From contig JAUZNZ010000029.1 in NCBI GenBank assembly GCA_030706735.1, positions 1-59,424 of the forward strand: a DNA stretch of 59,424 bases, read 5' to 3'. Under the pieces are notes generated by a model. The model was given only the letters and a program-made list of their open reading frames with translations, was not told the DNA's origin and ran no database searches. The position numbers were made by a program, and so were the translations under genes. Source of the DNA: Bacteroidota bacterium (GTDB taxonomy: Bacteria > Bacteroidota > Bacteroidia > Chitinophagales > Chitinophagaceae). Position 1 is the first letter of the stretch; each line of letters begins with the position of its first letter. Shown here piece by piece: positions 51,777 to 59,424 of the stretch.

Positions 51777-53906
51777 ATGATTACTAAAAGAAATCTGCCG
51801 ATCGTCCTGCTGATCTTCGGCGCGAGCGTGTTCGTGGCGTTCAGGACCCTCGGGATAGGGAAGAACCCGCCCACCAAGTACGAGAAGATATTGCACAATG
51901 TCGGAGAGATGTTGAAGGAGATCCACTACAGTCCGAAGGCCATTGACGATAACTTCTCAAAGGAAGTTTTTTCCAAATATCTGTCGGACGTGGACGTGGA
52001 AAAGAATGTGCTGATGCAGTCCGATGTGCAGGCATTGCGCCAGCAGTATGAGACGAAGATCGACGATGAGATCCTGGGCAAGGCCCCGATTCAGTTCTTC
52101 TCTGCGGTGCAGGAGATGTACAAGAAAAGAATGGTCGAGACCGAAGCCATTTACAAGGAGATCCTGTCGAAACCCTTCGACTTCACGAAGGACGAGTCGG
52201 TAAGTCTCGATTACGATAAGATCGATTTTCCCAAAACGGACGCCGACCGCCGGGAGGCCTGGCGCAAGCGCCTGAAATTCCTCAGCCTGGAAAGGTATTC
52301 CGACCTGATGGATGGACAGGAGGCGAACAAGGCAAAACCCGACTTCGTAGCCAAGACCAATGAGCAGATGGAGAAGGAGGCGCGCGGGCGCACCCTGAAG
52401 ATCATGGACCGGTACTACGAGCGGCTGAAACTGAAAGTCAACGACGACGACCGTTTCAACCAGTTCGTCCAGACCATCGTGCAGTGCATGGACCCTCATA
52501 CGGACTATTTTCCCCCGGTGGAGAAAAGATATTTCGACGAGCAGATGAGCGGGCATTTTTTCGGGATCGGCGCCTCGCTGAAAGACGATGACGGGAATAT
52601 CAAGATCAATACGCTCATTACCGGCAGCCCGGCCTGGAAATCACAGCAGATCCATGTCGGCGACATCATCGCCAAGGTGGCGCAGGGAAACCAGGAGCCG
52701 GTCGACCTCACGGGGTACCTGGTCGAAGACGCCGTCAAGCTGATCCGCGGCACCAAGGGTACCGAAGTGCGGCTCACCATCAAGAAGACCGACGGTTCGA
52801 TCAAGGTGGTTTCCCTGATCCGCGATGAGATCGTCCAGGACGAGTCCACGTTTGCACGCAGCACCATCATCAACACCGATAAAGGAAAGATCGGCTATAT
52901 CTTCCTCCCCGAATTTTACGCCGACTTCGATAACCAGCACGGAAGCCATTGTTCCGTGGACGTTGCCCGCGAGGTGATGAAACTGAAGGAGGACAAGGTG
53001 GACGGCATCGTCATCGACCTGCGCAATAACGGAGGCGGCTCCCTCACCGACGTGGTTCAAATGGTCGGTCTCTTCATCGACCAGGGCCCGGTGGTGCAGG
53101 TCCGCGACCGGGACGGAAGGCCGCAGATCATCCCCGACCGCGACAAGAACCTCTTGTACGATGGGCCGCTGGCGGTCATGGTCAATGAGCTTAGCGCATC
53201 GGCTTCGGAGATATTCGCCGCCGCCATCCAGGACTATCACCGCGGGGTGATCATCGGAAGCAGTTCGACCTATGGAAAGGGCACGGTGCAACGGCCGATC
53301 GGCCTGGACAAGAACTTCGGGTTCATCGACGCGAACAGCGATCTGGGCACCCTGAAGCTCACCTTACAAAAATTCTATCGCATCAGCGGCGGGTCTACGC
53401 AGTTGAGGGGCGTCTCTTCGGACGTCGTCCTGCCTGACCTCGATGAATATTCCAAGATCCGCGAAAAGGACAATCCCGATGCACTGCCCTGGGATGAGAT
53501 CCAGAAGGCGGACTATACGCCCTGGCGCTATGCCTATGATGTGGGCCATATCCGGAACCTGAGCAGCGAACGCATGAAGAATAATTCGGCGTTCAGCCTG
53601 ATCCAGACCGACGCGGAATGGCTGAACAAGCGGGACAAGGTATCTTCCCTCAACCTGGACAAATACCGCGAAGAGCAAAAGCAGTTCAAGGCCACGATGA
53701 AGCAGATCGAAACCATGAGCAAATCCACTGCGGAACTGAACGTTCAGGCCCTGCCGCAGGACGCCAATAAATATGTGAACGATAAGGACAAGGCCGACCG
53801 CTTCCAAAACTGGATGAAGAGTCTGCGGACCGATATCTGGCTCGAAGAGACGGTGAATGTGGTGGATGACATGGTGTCGCAGAAAGCCCTCGTGTATAAT
53901 AAGTAG
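51777..53906 (+). CDS. C-terminal processing protease (CtpA/Prc, S41 family)
   Basis: 709 residues from ATG 51777. The leader ITKRNLPIVLLIFGASVFVA anchors or exports it. An N-terminal helical domain (about 25-225) precedes a PDZ domain (FFGIGASLKDDDGNIKI, GSPAWKSQQIHVGDIIAKV) and the S41 protease with VNELSASASEIFAAAIQDYH (nucleophile Ser) and SSTYGKGTVQRP (general base Lys). A C-terminal DUF3340-like region follows (YTPWRYAYDVGHIRNLSSER). It trims or degrades periplasmic proteins from the C-terminus. An ATG at 51750 would also be in frame; a -7 element TATTTTTG at 51734-51741 implies a transcript start near 51747, which favours the later ATG. A terminator follows. Confidence 0.93.
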   Translation: MITKRNLPIVLLIFGASVFVAFRTLGIGKNPPTKYEKILHNVGEMLKEIHYSPKAIDDNFSKEVFSKYLSDVDVEKNVLMQSDVQALRQQYETKIDDEILGKAPIQFFSAVQEMYKKRMVETEAIYKEILSKPFDFTKDESVSLDYDKIDFPKTDADRREAWRKRLKFLSLERYSDLMDGQEANKAKPDFVAKTNEQMEKEARGRTLKIMDRYYERLKLKVNDDDRFNQFVQTIVQCMDPHTDYFPPVEKRYFDEQMSGHFFGIGASLKDDDGNIKINTLITGSPAWKSQQIHVGDIIAKVAQGNQEPVDLTGYLVEDAVKLIRGTKGTEVRLTIKKTDGSIKVVSLIRDEIVQDESTFARSTIINTDKGKIGYIFLPEFYADFDNQHGSHCSVDVAREVMKLKEDKVDGIVIDLRNNGGGSLTDVVQMVGLFIDQGPVVQVRDRDGRPQIIPDRDKNLLYDGPLAVMVNELSASASEIFAAAIQDYHRGVIIGSSSTYGKGTVQRPIGLDKNFGFIDANSDLGTLKLTLQKFYRISGGSTQLRGVSSDVVLPDLDEYSKIREKDNPDALPWDEIQKADYTPWRYAYDVGHIRNLSSERMKNNSAFSLIQTDAEWLNKRDKVSSLNLDKYREEQKQFKATMKQIETMSKSTAELNVQALPQDANKYVNDKDKADRFQNWMKSLRTDIWLEETVNVVDDMVSQKALVYNK

Positions 53907-53926
53907 ACCACCTTTCAAAAGATACC

Positions 53927-53960
53927 GGGAGCCCCGCCGCCAGCGCGGGGCTCCCTTTTT
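53927..53960 (+). terminator. Rho-independent terminator of the S41 protease gene
   Basis: Arms GGGAGCCCCGC (53927-53937) and GCGGGGCTCCC (53945-53955) with a seven-base loop are followed by five Ts. Confidence 0.85.
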
Positions 53961-53984
53961 ATTGCCACTTCGTTCCGGTTGCCT

Positions 53985-54080
53985 GCGCTTCGCTCCTGCG
54001 GGCCATCGGCGCCTCGTTCCGGCGGTCACTGAGCGCTTCGCTCCGGCGGTCACTGGGCGCTTCGCTCCGACGGTCACTGG
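53985..54080. repeat. Four 24-bp imperfect tandem repeats
   Basis: Units at 53985, 54009, 54033 and 54057 share GCGCTTCGCTCCGGCGGTCA, with one to a few changes each. The last two units differ at two bases. The array begins 24 bases after the protease terminator and runs over the stop codon of the leftward MFS gene. Its unit length and GC-rich arms resemble no CRISPR; there are no spacers. Confidence 0.8.
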
Positions 54081-55270
54081 AATTTCGTCCTCGTCGCGAT
54101 CAGCGTGATGGCGGAGCCGAGGATGGCGATCAGTCCCAAGGATACGCGCAGGCTCGAGGCCTGCGCGATAAAGCCGATGAAGGGCGGCCCGAACAGGAAG
54201 CCCAGGTATCCGATCGTGGACACGGCCGCCAGCGCCACGCCCGGCGAAAGCCGCTTCGAACGTCCCGCCGCGCTATAGACCAGGGGCACCACCGACGATA
54301 CGCCGGCCCCCACCAATAGGAAGCCTCCAATGCCCGTCCCCAGCCCCGGCCACCCGATCGCCGTCAGCAGGCCCACCGCCGTCAGCAGGCCGCTGGCCTG
54401 CAAGATCGTTCTGATGCCCCACTTCGTGGTCATCCAGTCGCCTATGAAGCGGGCCGCCGCCATCGTACAGGTGAAGGCAGTCAGTCCCGCGCCCAGCCAT
54501 TCCCGGGGCGGCTGGATCACTTTTTGAAAATAGACGCCGCTCCAGTCGAACATCGAGCCTTCACAGATCATGCTGCAGAAGGCGATCAGGCCCAGACTGA
54601 TCAGGGAGCGGTCGGGCATGGCGAAAATGGGTTTTTTCGCGCCCAGCGGGTTGGATTGGGCCGCGCCAGGGCCCGTTGTGTCGGTGCGGGTCGGTGGGGC
54701 CGCCGTCGTGTCGGCGAGGTGGGGGATGAGCTTGCCCGAAGCGATCGCGATCGTCCCCAGGGCCAGCGCGCTGATCAAAAGGAAGTGCAGGTAAGGCGGC
54801 AGCCCCAGGCCGATCATCAGGTTGCCGACGGCGGCGCCGGAAAATCCCGCCAGGCTCCAAAGACCATGATAGGAGGCCATGATCGTCCGGCCATACAGCT
54901 GTTCGGTTCCGACCGCCTGCGTATTCATGGAGATATTCAGCAAATTCCCTCCCATGCCGAAAAGAAAAAGGCATCCCATCAGTTGCCAGACCGCGGCGGC
55001 CAGGCCGAGCAAGGGTAACGTGCAGGCATAACCGATCGCAGCGATCGTGGCGATGCGCCGGCTGCCGAACCGGGCGACCAGCCAGCCTGCGAGGGGGAGG
55101 GAGACCATCAGTCCCACCGGCAGGGCAAGCAGTACGGCGCCCAGCGCCGCATTGTCCAGGCGGAGCCTGAGCCGGATGTCGGGGATGCGCGAGGCCCAGC
55201 TGAAGAAGCAGAGGCCGGCCAGGAAAAAAAAGGAGCTGACGGCCAGGCGGTGAATTCGTTTATGGGTCAC
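54074..55270 (-). CDS. MFS transporter
   Basis: 398 residues with about 12 transmembrane helices. It starts HRLAVSSFFFLAGLCFFSWA and has the loop WLVARFGSRRIATIAAIG, typical of the loop between helices 2 and 3 of the superfamily. The pattern is close to the fucose-permease-like or YbjJ-type carriers. Substrate not known. The last codons use the tandem repeat DNA. The start overlaps the DinB gene by four bases, so the two are co-translated. Confidence 0.9.
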   Translation of the reverse strand: MTHKRIHRLAVSSFFFLAGLCFFSWASRIPDIRLRLRLDNAALGAVLLALPVGLMVSLPLAGWLVARFGSRRIATIAAIGYACTLPLLGLAAAVWQLMGCLFLFGMGGNLLNISMNTQAVGTEQLYGRTIMASYHGLWSLAGFSGAAVGNLMIGLGLPPYLHFLLISALALGTIAIASGKLIPHLADTTAAPPTRTDTTGPGAAQSNPLGAKKPIFAMPDRSLISLGLIAFCSMICEGSMFDWSGVYFQKVIQPPREWLGAGLTAFTCTMAAARFIGDWMTTKWGIRTILQASGLLTAVGLLTAIGWPGLGTGIGGFLLVGAGVSSVVPLVYSAAGRSKRLSPGVALAAVSTIGYLGFLFGPPFIGFIAQASSLRVSLGLIAILGSAITLIATRTKFQ

Positions 55271-55779
55271 AGGTACCGTTCCTTGATGACGCGGATATGA
55301 TGCACCACATGGCCGGGGATCAGGTAGGCAAGCGCCAGGGCGTTCTGCGCCGTTCCGCTCGCCTCGCCCACAAACTGCAGTTGATCGTCGTTCATGGAGG
55401 CGAACAGCGCCTCCGTCGATTTCCGGACAGCCCTGAACTCCTCTTGCAGATCGTCCCAGGAACGACGGCCCGCCGCGCCCGCCGTCCGGGCCCAGGTATT
55501 CTCATCGAAGCCGGGCAGGGGCGTGCCGTCCTTGCGGGCAAAGCGGAGCGCGCGGTAGCTGAACACGCGCTCGGCGTCGATGAGGTGCTGCAGGATCTCC
55601 CGGATGGTCCATTTGCCCTCGGCATAGGCGCGGTCCACTTTCTTGCGGGGGATCTCCTTGAGGAACTTTTTGAACTGGCGGGTATTCTTCTTCAGGTTCT
55701 TGTTGATATCGCCTTCTTCGATGTTTTGAATATAACGGTGATAGAATTCGCCGGCGACAATTTCAGACTTGGAGAGCAT
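55267..55779 (-). CDS. DinB-family protein (cytoplasmic)
   Basis: 170 residues. WTIREILQHLIDAERVFSYR and LIPGHVVHHIRVIKERYL supply the His residues of the DinB metal site. No signal peptide, in contrast to the DinB protein at 19.5 kb. Proteins of this type include bacillithiol-related transferases and unknowns. The ATG at 55779 is favoured; a longer frame to 55833 reads through the terminator hairpin of the subtilase gene. It is the first gene of a pair with the MFS carrier. Confidence 0.88.
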   Translation of the reverse strand: MLSKSEIVAGEFYHRYIQNIEEGDINKNLKKNTRQFKKFLKEIPRKKVDRAYAEGKWTIREILQHLIDAERVFSYRALRFARKDGTPLPGFDENTWARTAGAAGRRSWDDLQEEFRAVRKSTEALFASMNDDQLQFVGEASGTAQNALALAYLIPGHVVHHIRVIKERYL

Positions 55780-55795
55780 GCGCTTTTTTTTTCTA

Positions 55796-55834
55796 AAGAT
55801 AAAAAAAGAATGCCGGATCGCTGGATCCGGCATT
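55796..55834 (-). terminator. Rho-independent terminator of the subtilase gene
   Basis: Arms AATGCCGGATC (55809-55819) and GATCCGGCATT (55824-55834) with a four-base loop; on the minus strand a T run follows (plus-strand As 55801-55807). It lies about 30 bases after the subtilase stop. Confidence 0.88.
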
Positions 55835-55862
55835 GCGGCCTTGAATTCCTTGAGACGCGGCC

Positions 55863-57587
55863 TCAGTCTTTACTATTTTGCAGCGTGGATCTCTCCAGCT
55901 TATTCTTTTTCGGGTCGGGGTTCATCTGCGAAGCCAGTTTAAGGGCCTCATAGGCATTGATGATGCCGCCCGAGCGGCAGATATCCGAGAGGTTGACCAT
56001 CTCTTTCTCCGTACCGGGCCTGATCACTTTGGATTGGGGATGGACCGCGGTCTTCATGATGCAATATTTGACCTGGGCCGGAGTAAGGCCCGGATAGAAT
56101 TCCAGGAGCAGCGCGGCGACGCCGGTCACCACGGGAGCGGCCATACTGGTCCCCTGCAGGTTCCCATAGTTCTTGCCGCCCGGCAGCGTCGAATAGATGC
56201 GCGTCCCCGGCGCGAAGACGTCCACGTCCTTGCCGTAATTCGAGAAGGAAGCGGTATAGCTCGGGAAGCCGGGTTCGGCAAGCGGATCGCTGCTGGCGCC
56301 GACCGTGATCCAATTCGATGCGGTGTCGTTGCTATGCAGGAAATGCGGATTGGGGAAATTGTCGGTCGTGTCCACGTCGGCATTATCGTTGCCTGCCGCA
56401 TGGATAAGCAGTACGCCCTTGCTTTCTGCATATTTGACGGCCTCGTCCACCCATTTCTTTTCGGGCGAGAGGTTCTTGCCGAAGCTCATGTTGATGACGC
56501 GCGCGCCATTGTCGACGGCATAACGGATGGCCAGGGCGATGTCCTTGTCATGCTCGTCCCCATTGGGAACGGCACGTATCATCATGATGCGCACATTGTC
56601 GGCGATGCCGTCCATGCCCTTGCCGTTATTCCTTTCGGCGGCGATGATCCCTGACACATGCGTGCCATGCATGGGATCGCCGGCCATGATATCATTGTTG
56701 CCGTAATCGCGGTCGGAAAAATCGTTCTCGTTGTCCCTGACGATGTCGTGCCGGCTGTCGGCGGGGGGACTTTCTTTGGCGGCGGCCTTCTTTTCCTCCT
56801 GGTCGATCTGTTCGGTAAAATCATTCAGGAAGGCCTTGTTGGTCATGTCCATGATCTTATTGGCCTTAAAGGAATAGAGCCATATCGATTTGGCGCTGCG
56901 GCTTTCCGGACTGTGGGTTTCGAAGGTGTCGAGGTCGTTGCCGGTATATTCAGGCCGGCCAAGCGCCTTTTGAAGAATGCTGTCCGTTCGTACGAAGGCG
57001 GACAAGGCGCGGTGCAGCATGACCAGGTCGATGCCGCTTTCGGGACCGTCGCTCATGATGGCCTTGCGGGCCTTAAGCCACATGTGGTAATTGTCGAGAT
57101 CGTCGCCGCTCAGCTTCGACGAATCGAACCCGGGCGCCTCGAACCTGGCCTTGAACATATAATATACCCTGGCCTCCTCCTGGGAATCGTCCTTGACGTT
57201 CTTGCCATCCTTGCCCCCGATGAAATTCCAGCCATGTACGTCGTCGACGTATCCATTGTGATCGTCGTCGATGCCGTTGCCGGGGATCTCTTTCGGGTTC
57301 GTCCATAAGACCCCTTTCAGGTCCTCATGCAGGGTGTCCACTCCGGAGTCGATGACCGCCACGATCACGGTCTTGCTCTTCAACTTCTTTTCATGGGCGA
57401 ATTCATACGCTTTGTTCACACTGACCCCGTAGAACCCATCCTGGCTCTTGTCCAGCAAATGCCAACCCTTCGGCAATTCGGTCTTCGCCGAAGTTCCCTG
57501 TGCCAATGCCCCCATTTGAAGGGCTGCCAGCAGGATCAGGCTCATCCACCATCTCATGCCAAACTTCATGTGCAAGCTAAACTTCAT
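55863..57587 (-). CDS. Subtilisin-like serine protease (S8), secreted
   Basis: 574 residues. Signal peptide with WWMSLILLAALQMGALAQ. The triad is D80 in VIVAVIDSGVD, H307 in MHGTHVSGIIAAERN and S481 in QGTSMAAPVVTG; oxyanion N400 is in HAAGND. The stretch between Asp and His is about 225 residues, far longer than in subtilisin, with charged helical sequence (IDQEEKKAAAKESPPAD). No pro-domain of the I9 type and no T9SS sorting tail were seen. It probably digests proteins in the periplasm or outside. Its terminator follows; a hairpin lies far upstream of its start. Confidence 0.93.
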   Translation of the reverse strand: MKFSLHMKFGMRWWMSLILLAALQMGALAQGTSAKTELPKGWHLLDKSQDGFYGVSVNKAYEFAHEKKLKSKTVIVAVIDSGVDTLHEDLKGVLWTNPKEIPGNGIDDDHNGYVDDVHGWNFIGGKDGKNVKDDSQEEARVYYMFKARFEAPGFDSSKLSGDDLDNYHMWLKARKAIMSDGPESGIDLVMLHRALSAFVRTDSILQKALGRPEYTGNDLDTFETHSPESRSAKSIWLYSFKANKIMDMTNKAFLNDFTEQIDQEEKKAAAKESPPADSRHDIVRDNENDFSDRDYGNNDIMAGDPMHGTHVSGIIAAERNNGKGMDGIADNVRIMMIRAVPNGDEHDKDIALAIRYAVDNGARVINMSFGKNLSPEKKWVDEAVKYAESKGVLLIHAAGNDNADVDTTDNFPNPHFLHSNDTASNWITVGASSDPLAEPGFPSYTASFSNYGKDVDVFAPGTRIYSTLPGGKNYGNLQGTSMAAPVVTGVAALLLEFYPGLTPAQVKYCIMKTAVHPQSKVIRPGTEKEMVNLSDICRSGGIINAYEALKLASQMNPDPKKNKLERSTLQNSKD

Positions 57588-57719
57588 TTGTTTGTGTTTT
57601 TAGTAAGAAATAGTACCGGCCCGCCGGCCCCGGGATATCAGGCCCCGGCTCCTATGGCCACGGCAAGCGCGCCAGGTACCCGTTGACCTCCTTTCAATCC
57701 CTAAAACTAAAGAAACATA

Positions 57720-57752
57720 GGCCATCCTATGCACTAATTTACATGGATGGCC
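57720..57752. repeat. 8-bp inverted repeat in the subtilase-OmpA gap
   Basis: GGCCATCC (57720-57727) and GGATGGCC (57745-57752) enclose a 17-base AT-rich loop. On the minus strand T-rich sequence follows, so it may terminate the leftward OmpA gene 50 bases earlier. It is not a strong hairpin. Confidence 0.45.
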
Positions 57753-57803
57753 TTATTAAGTTGTTAATTAACCAATTCCGGCCACCGGCGCCGCGCGGCG
57801 AGG

Positions 57804-59372
57804 TTATTTCTCCTGGCTGACCTTCAGTTCGACCCTGCGATTGGCGGCCCGGCCTTCCGAGGTCGCGTTGTCGGCAATCGGGCGTTCCTGTCCATAGCCT
57901 GCCGCCGTAAGCCGGATTTCCCGGACACCCTGTTTTACGAGCCAGGCCTTGACCGCATTGGCTCGTTTCTGCGACAGGACGAGATTATGCTGCGGCGTGC
58001 CTGCATTATCGGTATGGCCCTCGATGGTCAGGTGCCATTCGGGATGCGCCTTCAGCAGGCCCGCCAGTTCATTGAGCGCGGCGCGCGAGCTCTGGAAAAG
58101 ACGGTCGCTGCCGAGCGTGAAGAGGATATTTCGGGCGGTGTAGTTGATCTTTTCGACCATTTCCTTTTTGATGATCGGGCAGCCCTGGTTTTCCACGGTG
58201 CCGGGTTCATCCGGGCATTTGTCTTCTTCGTCGTTGATGCCGTCGCCGTCCCTATCGGGCACCGGACAGCCCTGGTAACGTGCTACGCCGGGCTGGTTCG
58301 GGCACTTGTCCTCTTCGTCATTGATGCCGTCGTGGTCGGAATCCGGTATGGGGCAGCCATTATATTTTGCCACGCCGGCCGTCGTCCGGCAGGAATCGTG
58401 TTCGTCGTCGATGCCGTCATGATCGGTATCGGGAATGGGGCATCCCTGGTATCGGGCCAGCCCGGGAACGTTCCGGCAGGAGTCATGGTCGTCGTCGATC
58501 CCGTCCTTGTCGGTATCGGGCACCGGACAGCCCTGGTAGCGGGCGACGCCCGGCTGCGTGGGGCAGCGGTCCGATTTGTCGGGGATGCCGTCGTTGTCGG
58601 TGTCCTTTGGAGGGGGCAGAGGGGCCGGGCGGCCAAGCCAAAGCCCAAGGGAAAATCCCTCAAGCTGGTGATGGAAGGTGCCCGGATAATCGGCCTCATA
58701 GAAATTGGTCAGCCCGCGGCTGGCGTAGTAGCTCAGGATCAGGTTCCCGAACTCGAACCCTGCGCGGCCGTCGATACCGATATTCATGGTTCGATACGTA
58801 TTCTGCCCGTGGCCTACCGTGAGGTGGCCTGTCACGCTCGAATAGTTATATTGGGTGTCTGCGGGAGGCGTGGTGGTGAGGATCTGGGTATTCGTGCTGC
58901 CTGAGTAAAAAAAGCTCAGGTAGGGCCCCGCGCTCACAAAGAAAAAATTCTTGTGGCGTCGATCCAGGGGGAGTTTATAGGCCAGGTTCAATTGCAGATC
59001 GATATAGCCGAGGCTCAGGCTGCTTTTATTGGATACCGTGTCGGTGTGGCGGATCGTTGCCGAGTCGTTACTCTTTGCATACTGCCGGCCCCGGGCCGTA
59101 TACAGCAGCGAAGGTTGGAAATAAAAGCCATTGCGCCCGACCGGCATGTCGCCGATGATGCCCAATTGAATGCCCGAACGCGAGGATTGGAATTTATGTA
59201 CGGCCGTGTCCCAGCCGGGGATGCTGTTGGTTTCGAGGACGCGGGCATCATGGATGCCGCCGATCACCCCCAATCGCCACTGCGCCCTGACACCCTGTGA
59301 GATCAGCGGGCCAAACAAGCACAGGAACAGGATCTTAATCAGGAAGGCAGTCGATTTGGGAGCAGGGATCAT
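57804..59372 (-). CDS. OmpA-family outer-membrane protein with five thrombospondin type 3 repeats
   Basis: 522 residues. Signal peptide (1-30, ending GPLISQGVRAQ), an N-terminal eight-stranded barrel-like part (31-250; LGYIDLQLNLAYKLPLD, GPYLSFFYSGS), five TSP3 repeats of 29 residues (257-400), then an OmpA peptidoglycan-binding domain (411-520; LTIEGHTDNAGTPQHN, SQKRANAVKAWLVKQGV). The repeats follow DTDNDGI-D, -C-, and GCP patterns, whose Asp residues bind calcium. It ties the outer membrane to the cell wall. The gene starts 52 bases from the right end of the window; no promoter is clear in this stretch. Confidence 0.93.
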   Translation of the reverse strand: MIPAPKSTAFLIKILFLCLFGPLISQGVRAQWRLGVIGGIHDARVLETNSIPGWDTAVHKFQSSRSGIQLGIIGDMPVGRNGFYFQPSLLYTARGRQYAKSNDSATIRHTDTVSNKSSLSLGYIDLQLNLAYKLPLDRRHKNFFFVSAGPYLSFFYSGSTNTQILTTTPPADTQYNYSSVTGHLTVGHGQNTYRTMNIGIDGRAGFEFGNLILSYYASRGLTNFYEADYPGTFHHQLEGFSLGLWLGRPAPLPPPKDTDNDGIPDKSDRCPTQPGVARYQGCPVPDTDKDGIDDDHDSCRNVPGLARYQGCPIPDTDHDGIDDEHDSCRTTAGVAKYNGCPIPDSDHDGINDEEDKCPNQPGVARYQGCPVPDRDGDGINDEEDKCPDEPGTVENQGCPIIKKEMVEKINYTARNILFTLGSDRLFQSSRAALNELAGLLKAHPEWHLTIEGHTDNAGTPQHNLVLSQKRANAVKAWLVKQGVREIRLTAAGYGQERPIADNATSEGRAANRRVELKVSQEK

Positions 59373-59424
59373 GGTTGAGTCTTGATCTGTCCCGGTATAA
59401 CGCGGATGCGGGGGACATTATTGT

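Noticed and set aside
53364-54077. A 237-residue minus-strand frame over the 24-bp repeats and the protease tail
   Set aside because: Repeats give a periodic basic peptide, and the rest is opposite the protease; no start or domain support.
53985-54080. The 24-bp tandem repeats as a CRISPR array
   Set aside because: Units are adjacent with no spacers and no cas gene is present.

Overview
The window reads as a chromosomal segment of a GC-rich member of the Bacteroidota, most likely Chitinophagaceae or a close relative. The evidence is several -7 elements of the Bacteroidota form TAnnTTTG, a protein with a type IX secretion (T9SS) C-terminal sorting domain, a TonB-receptor-type barrel with a carboxypeptidase-like N-terminal domain, LytS/LytT regulators, DUF4846 and DUF4407 proteins, and a large lepB. 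The genus is inferred. No phage, insertion sequence, integrase or CRISPR array was seen.

Layout. 0-2 kb: cupin, SPFH membrane protein, GNAT acetyltransferase. 2.1-4.3 kb: a visibly AT-rich accessory patch with a HigA-type antitoxin fused in frame to a lipoprotein, small membrane and hypothetical proteins, and a frameshifted pseudopilin-like gene. 4.2-9.0 kb: a frameshifted T9SS cargo gene, trpF, a LytT/LytS pair and an acyltransferase. 9.2-19.0 kb: a phosphorelay cluster with a single-domain receiver, a soluble poly-HAMP hybrid kinase and two further receiver-kinases. 19-28 kb: DinB, PDH E1 beta, a 45-residue membrane protein, DUF4846, a sigma-54-type activator, hydrolase, signal peptidase I, cytidine deaminase, ferredoxin reductase. 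28-33.6 kb: a complete RND efflux operon. 33.6-44.6 kb: repair, stress and housekeeping genes, topA and the 5-oxoprolinase operon pxpBCA. 45-59.4 kb: outer-membrane and secreted proteins, tRNA-His, a CtpA protease, an MFS carrier, a second DinB, a subtilase and an OmpA protein with thrombospondin type 3 repeats.

The most striking feature is the poly-HAMP kinase. Ten 276-bp repeats encode ten near-identical 92-residue HAMP units, followed by GAF, HisKA, HATPase and three receiver domains. The frame is cut once, by an amber codon at 11995-11997, at a place where several sister repeats carry CAG. The stop is followed directly by ATG. Without it the frame would run 2,065 residues. With the neighbouring kinases the cluster holds three histidine kinases and six receiver domains but no recognisable DNA-binding output.

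Two other genes are frame-disrupted (3733-4262 and 4249-5033). Whether these and the amber codon are real or sequence errors cannot be settled from the window alone. Starts were moved inward where signal peptides, promoter elements or overlaps argued for it; these choices are stated in each entry.
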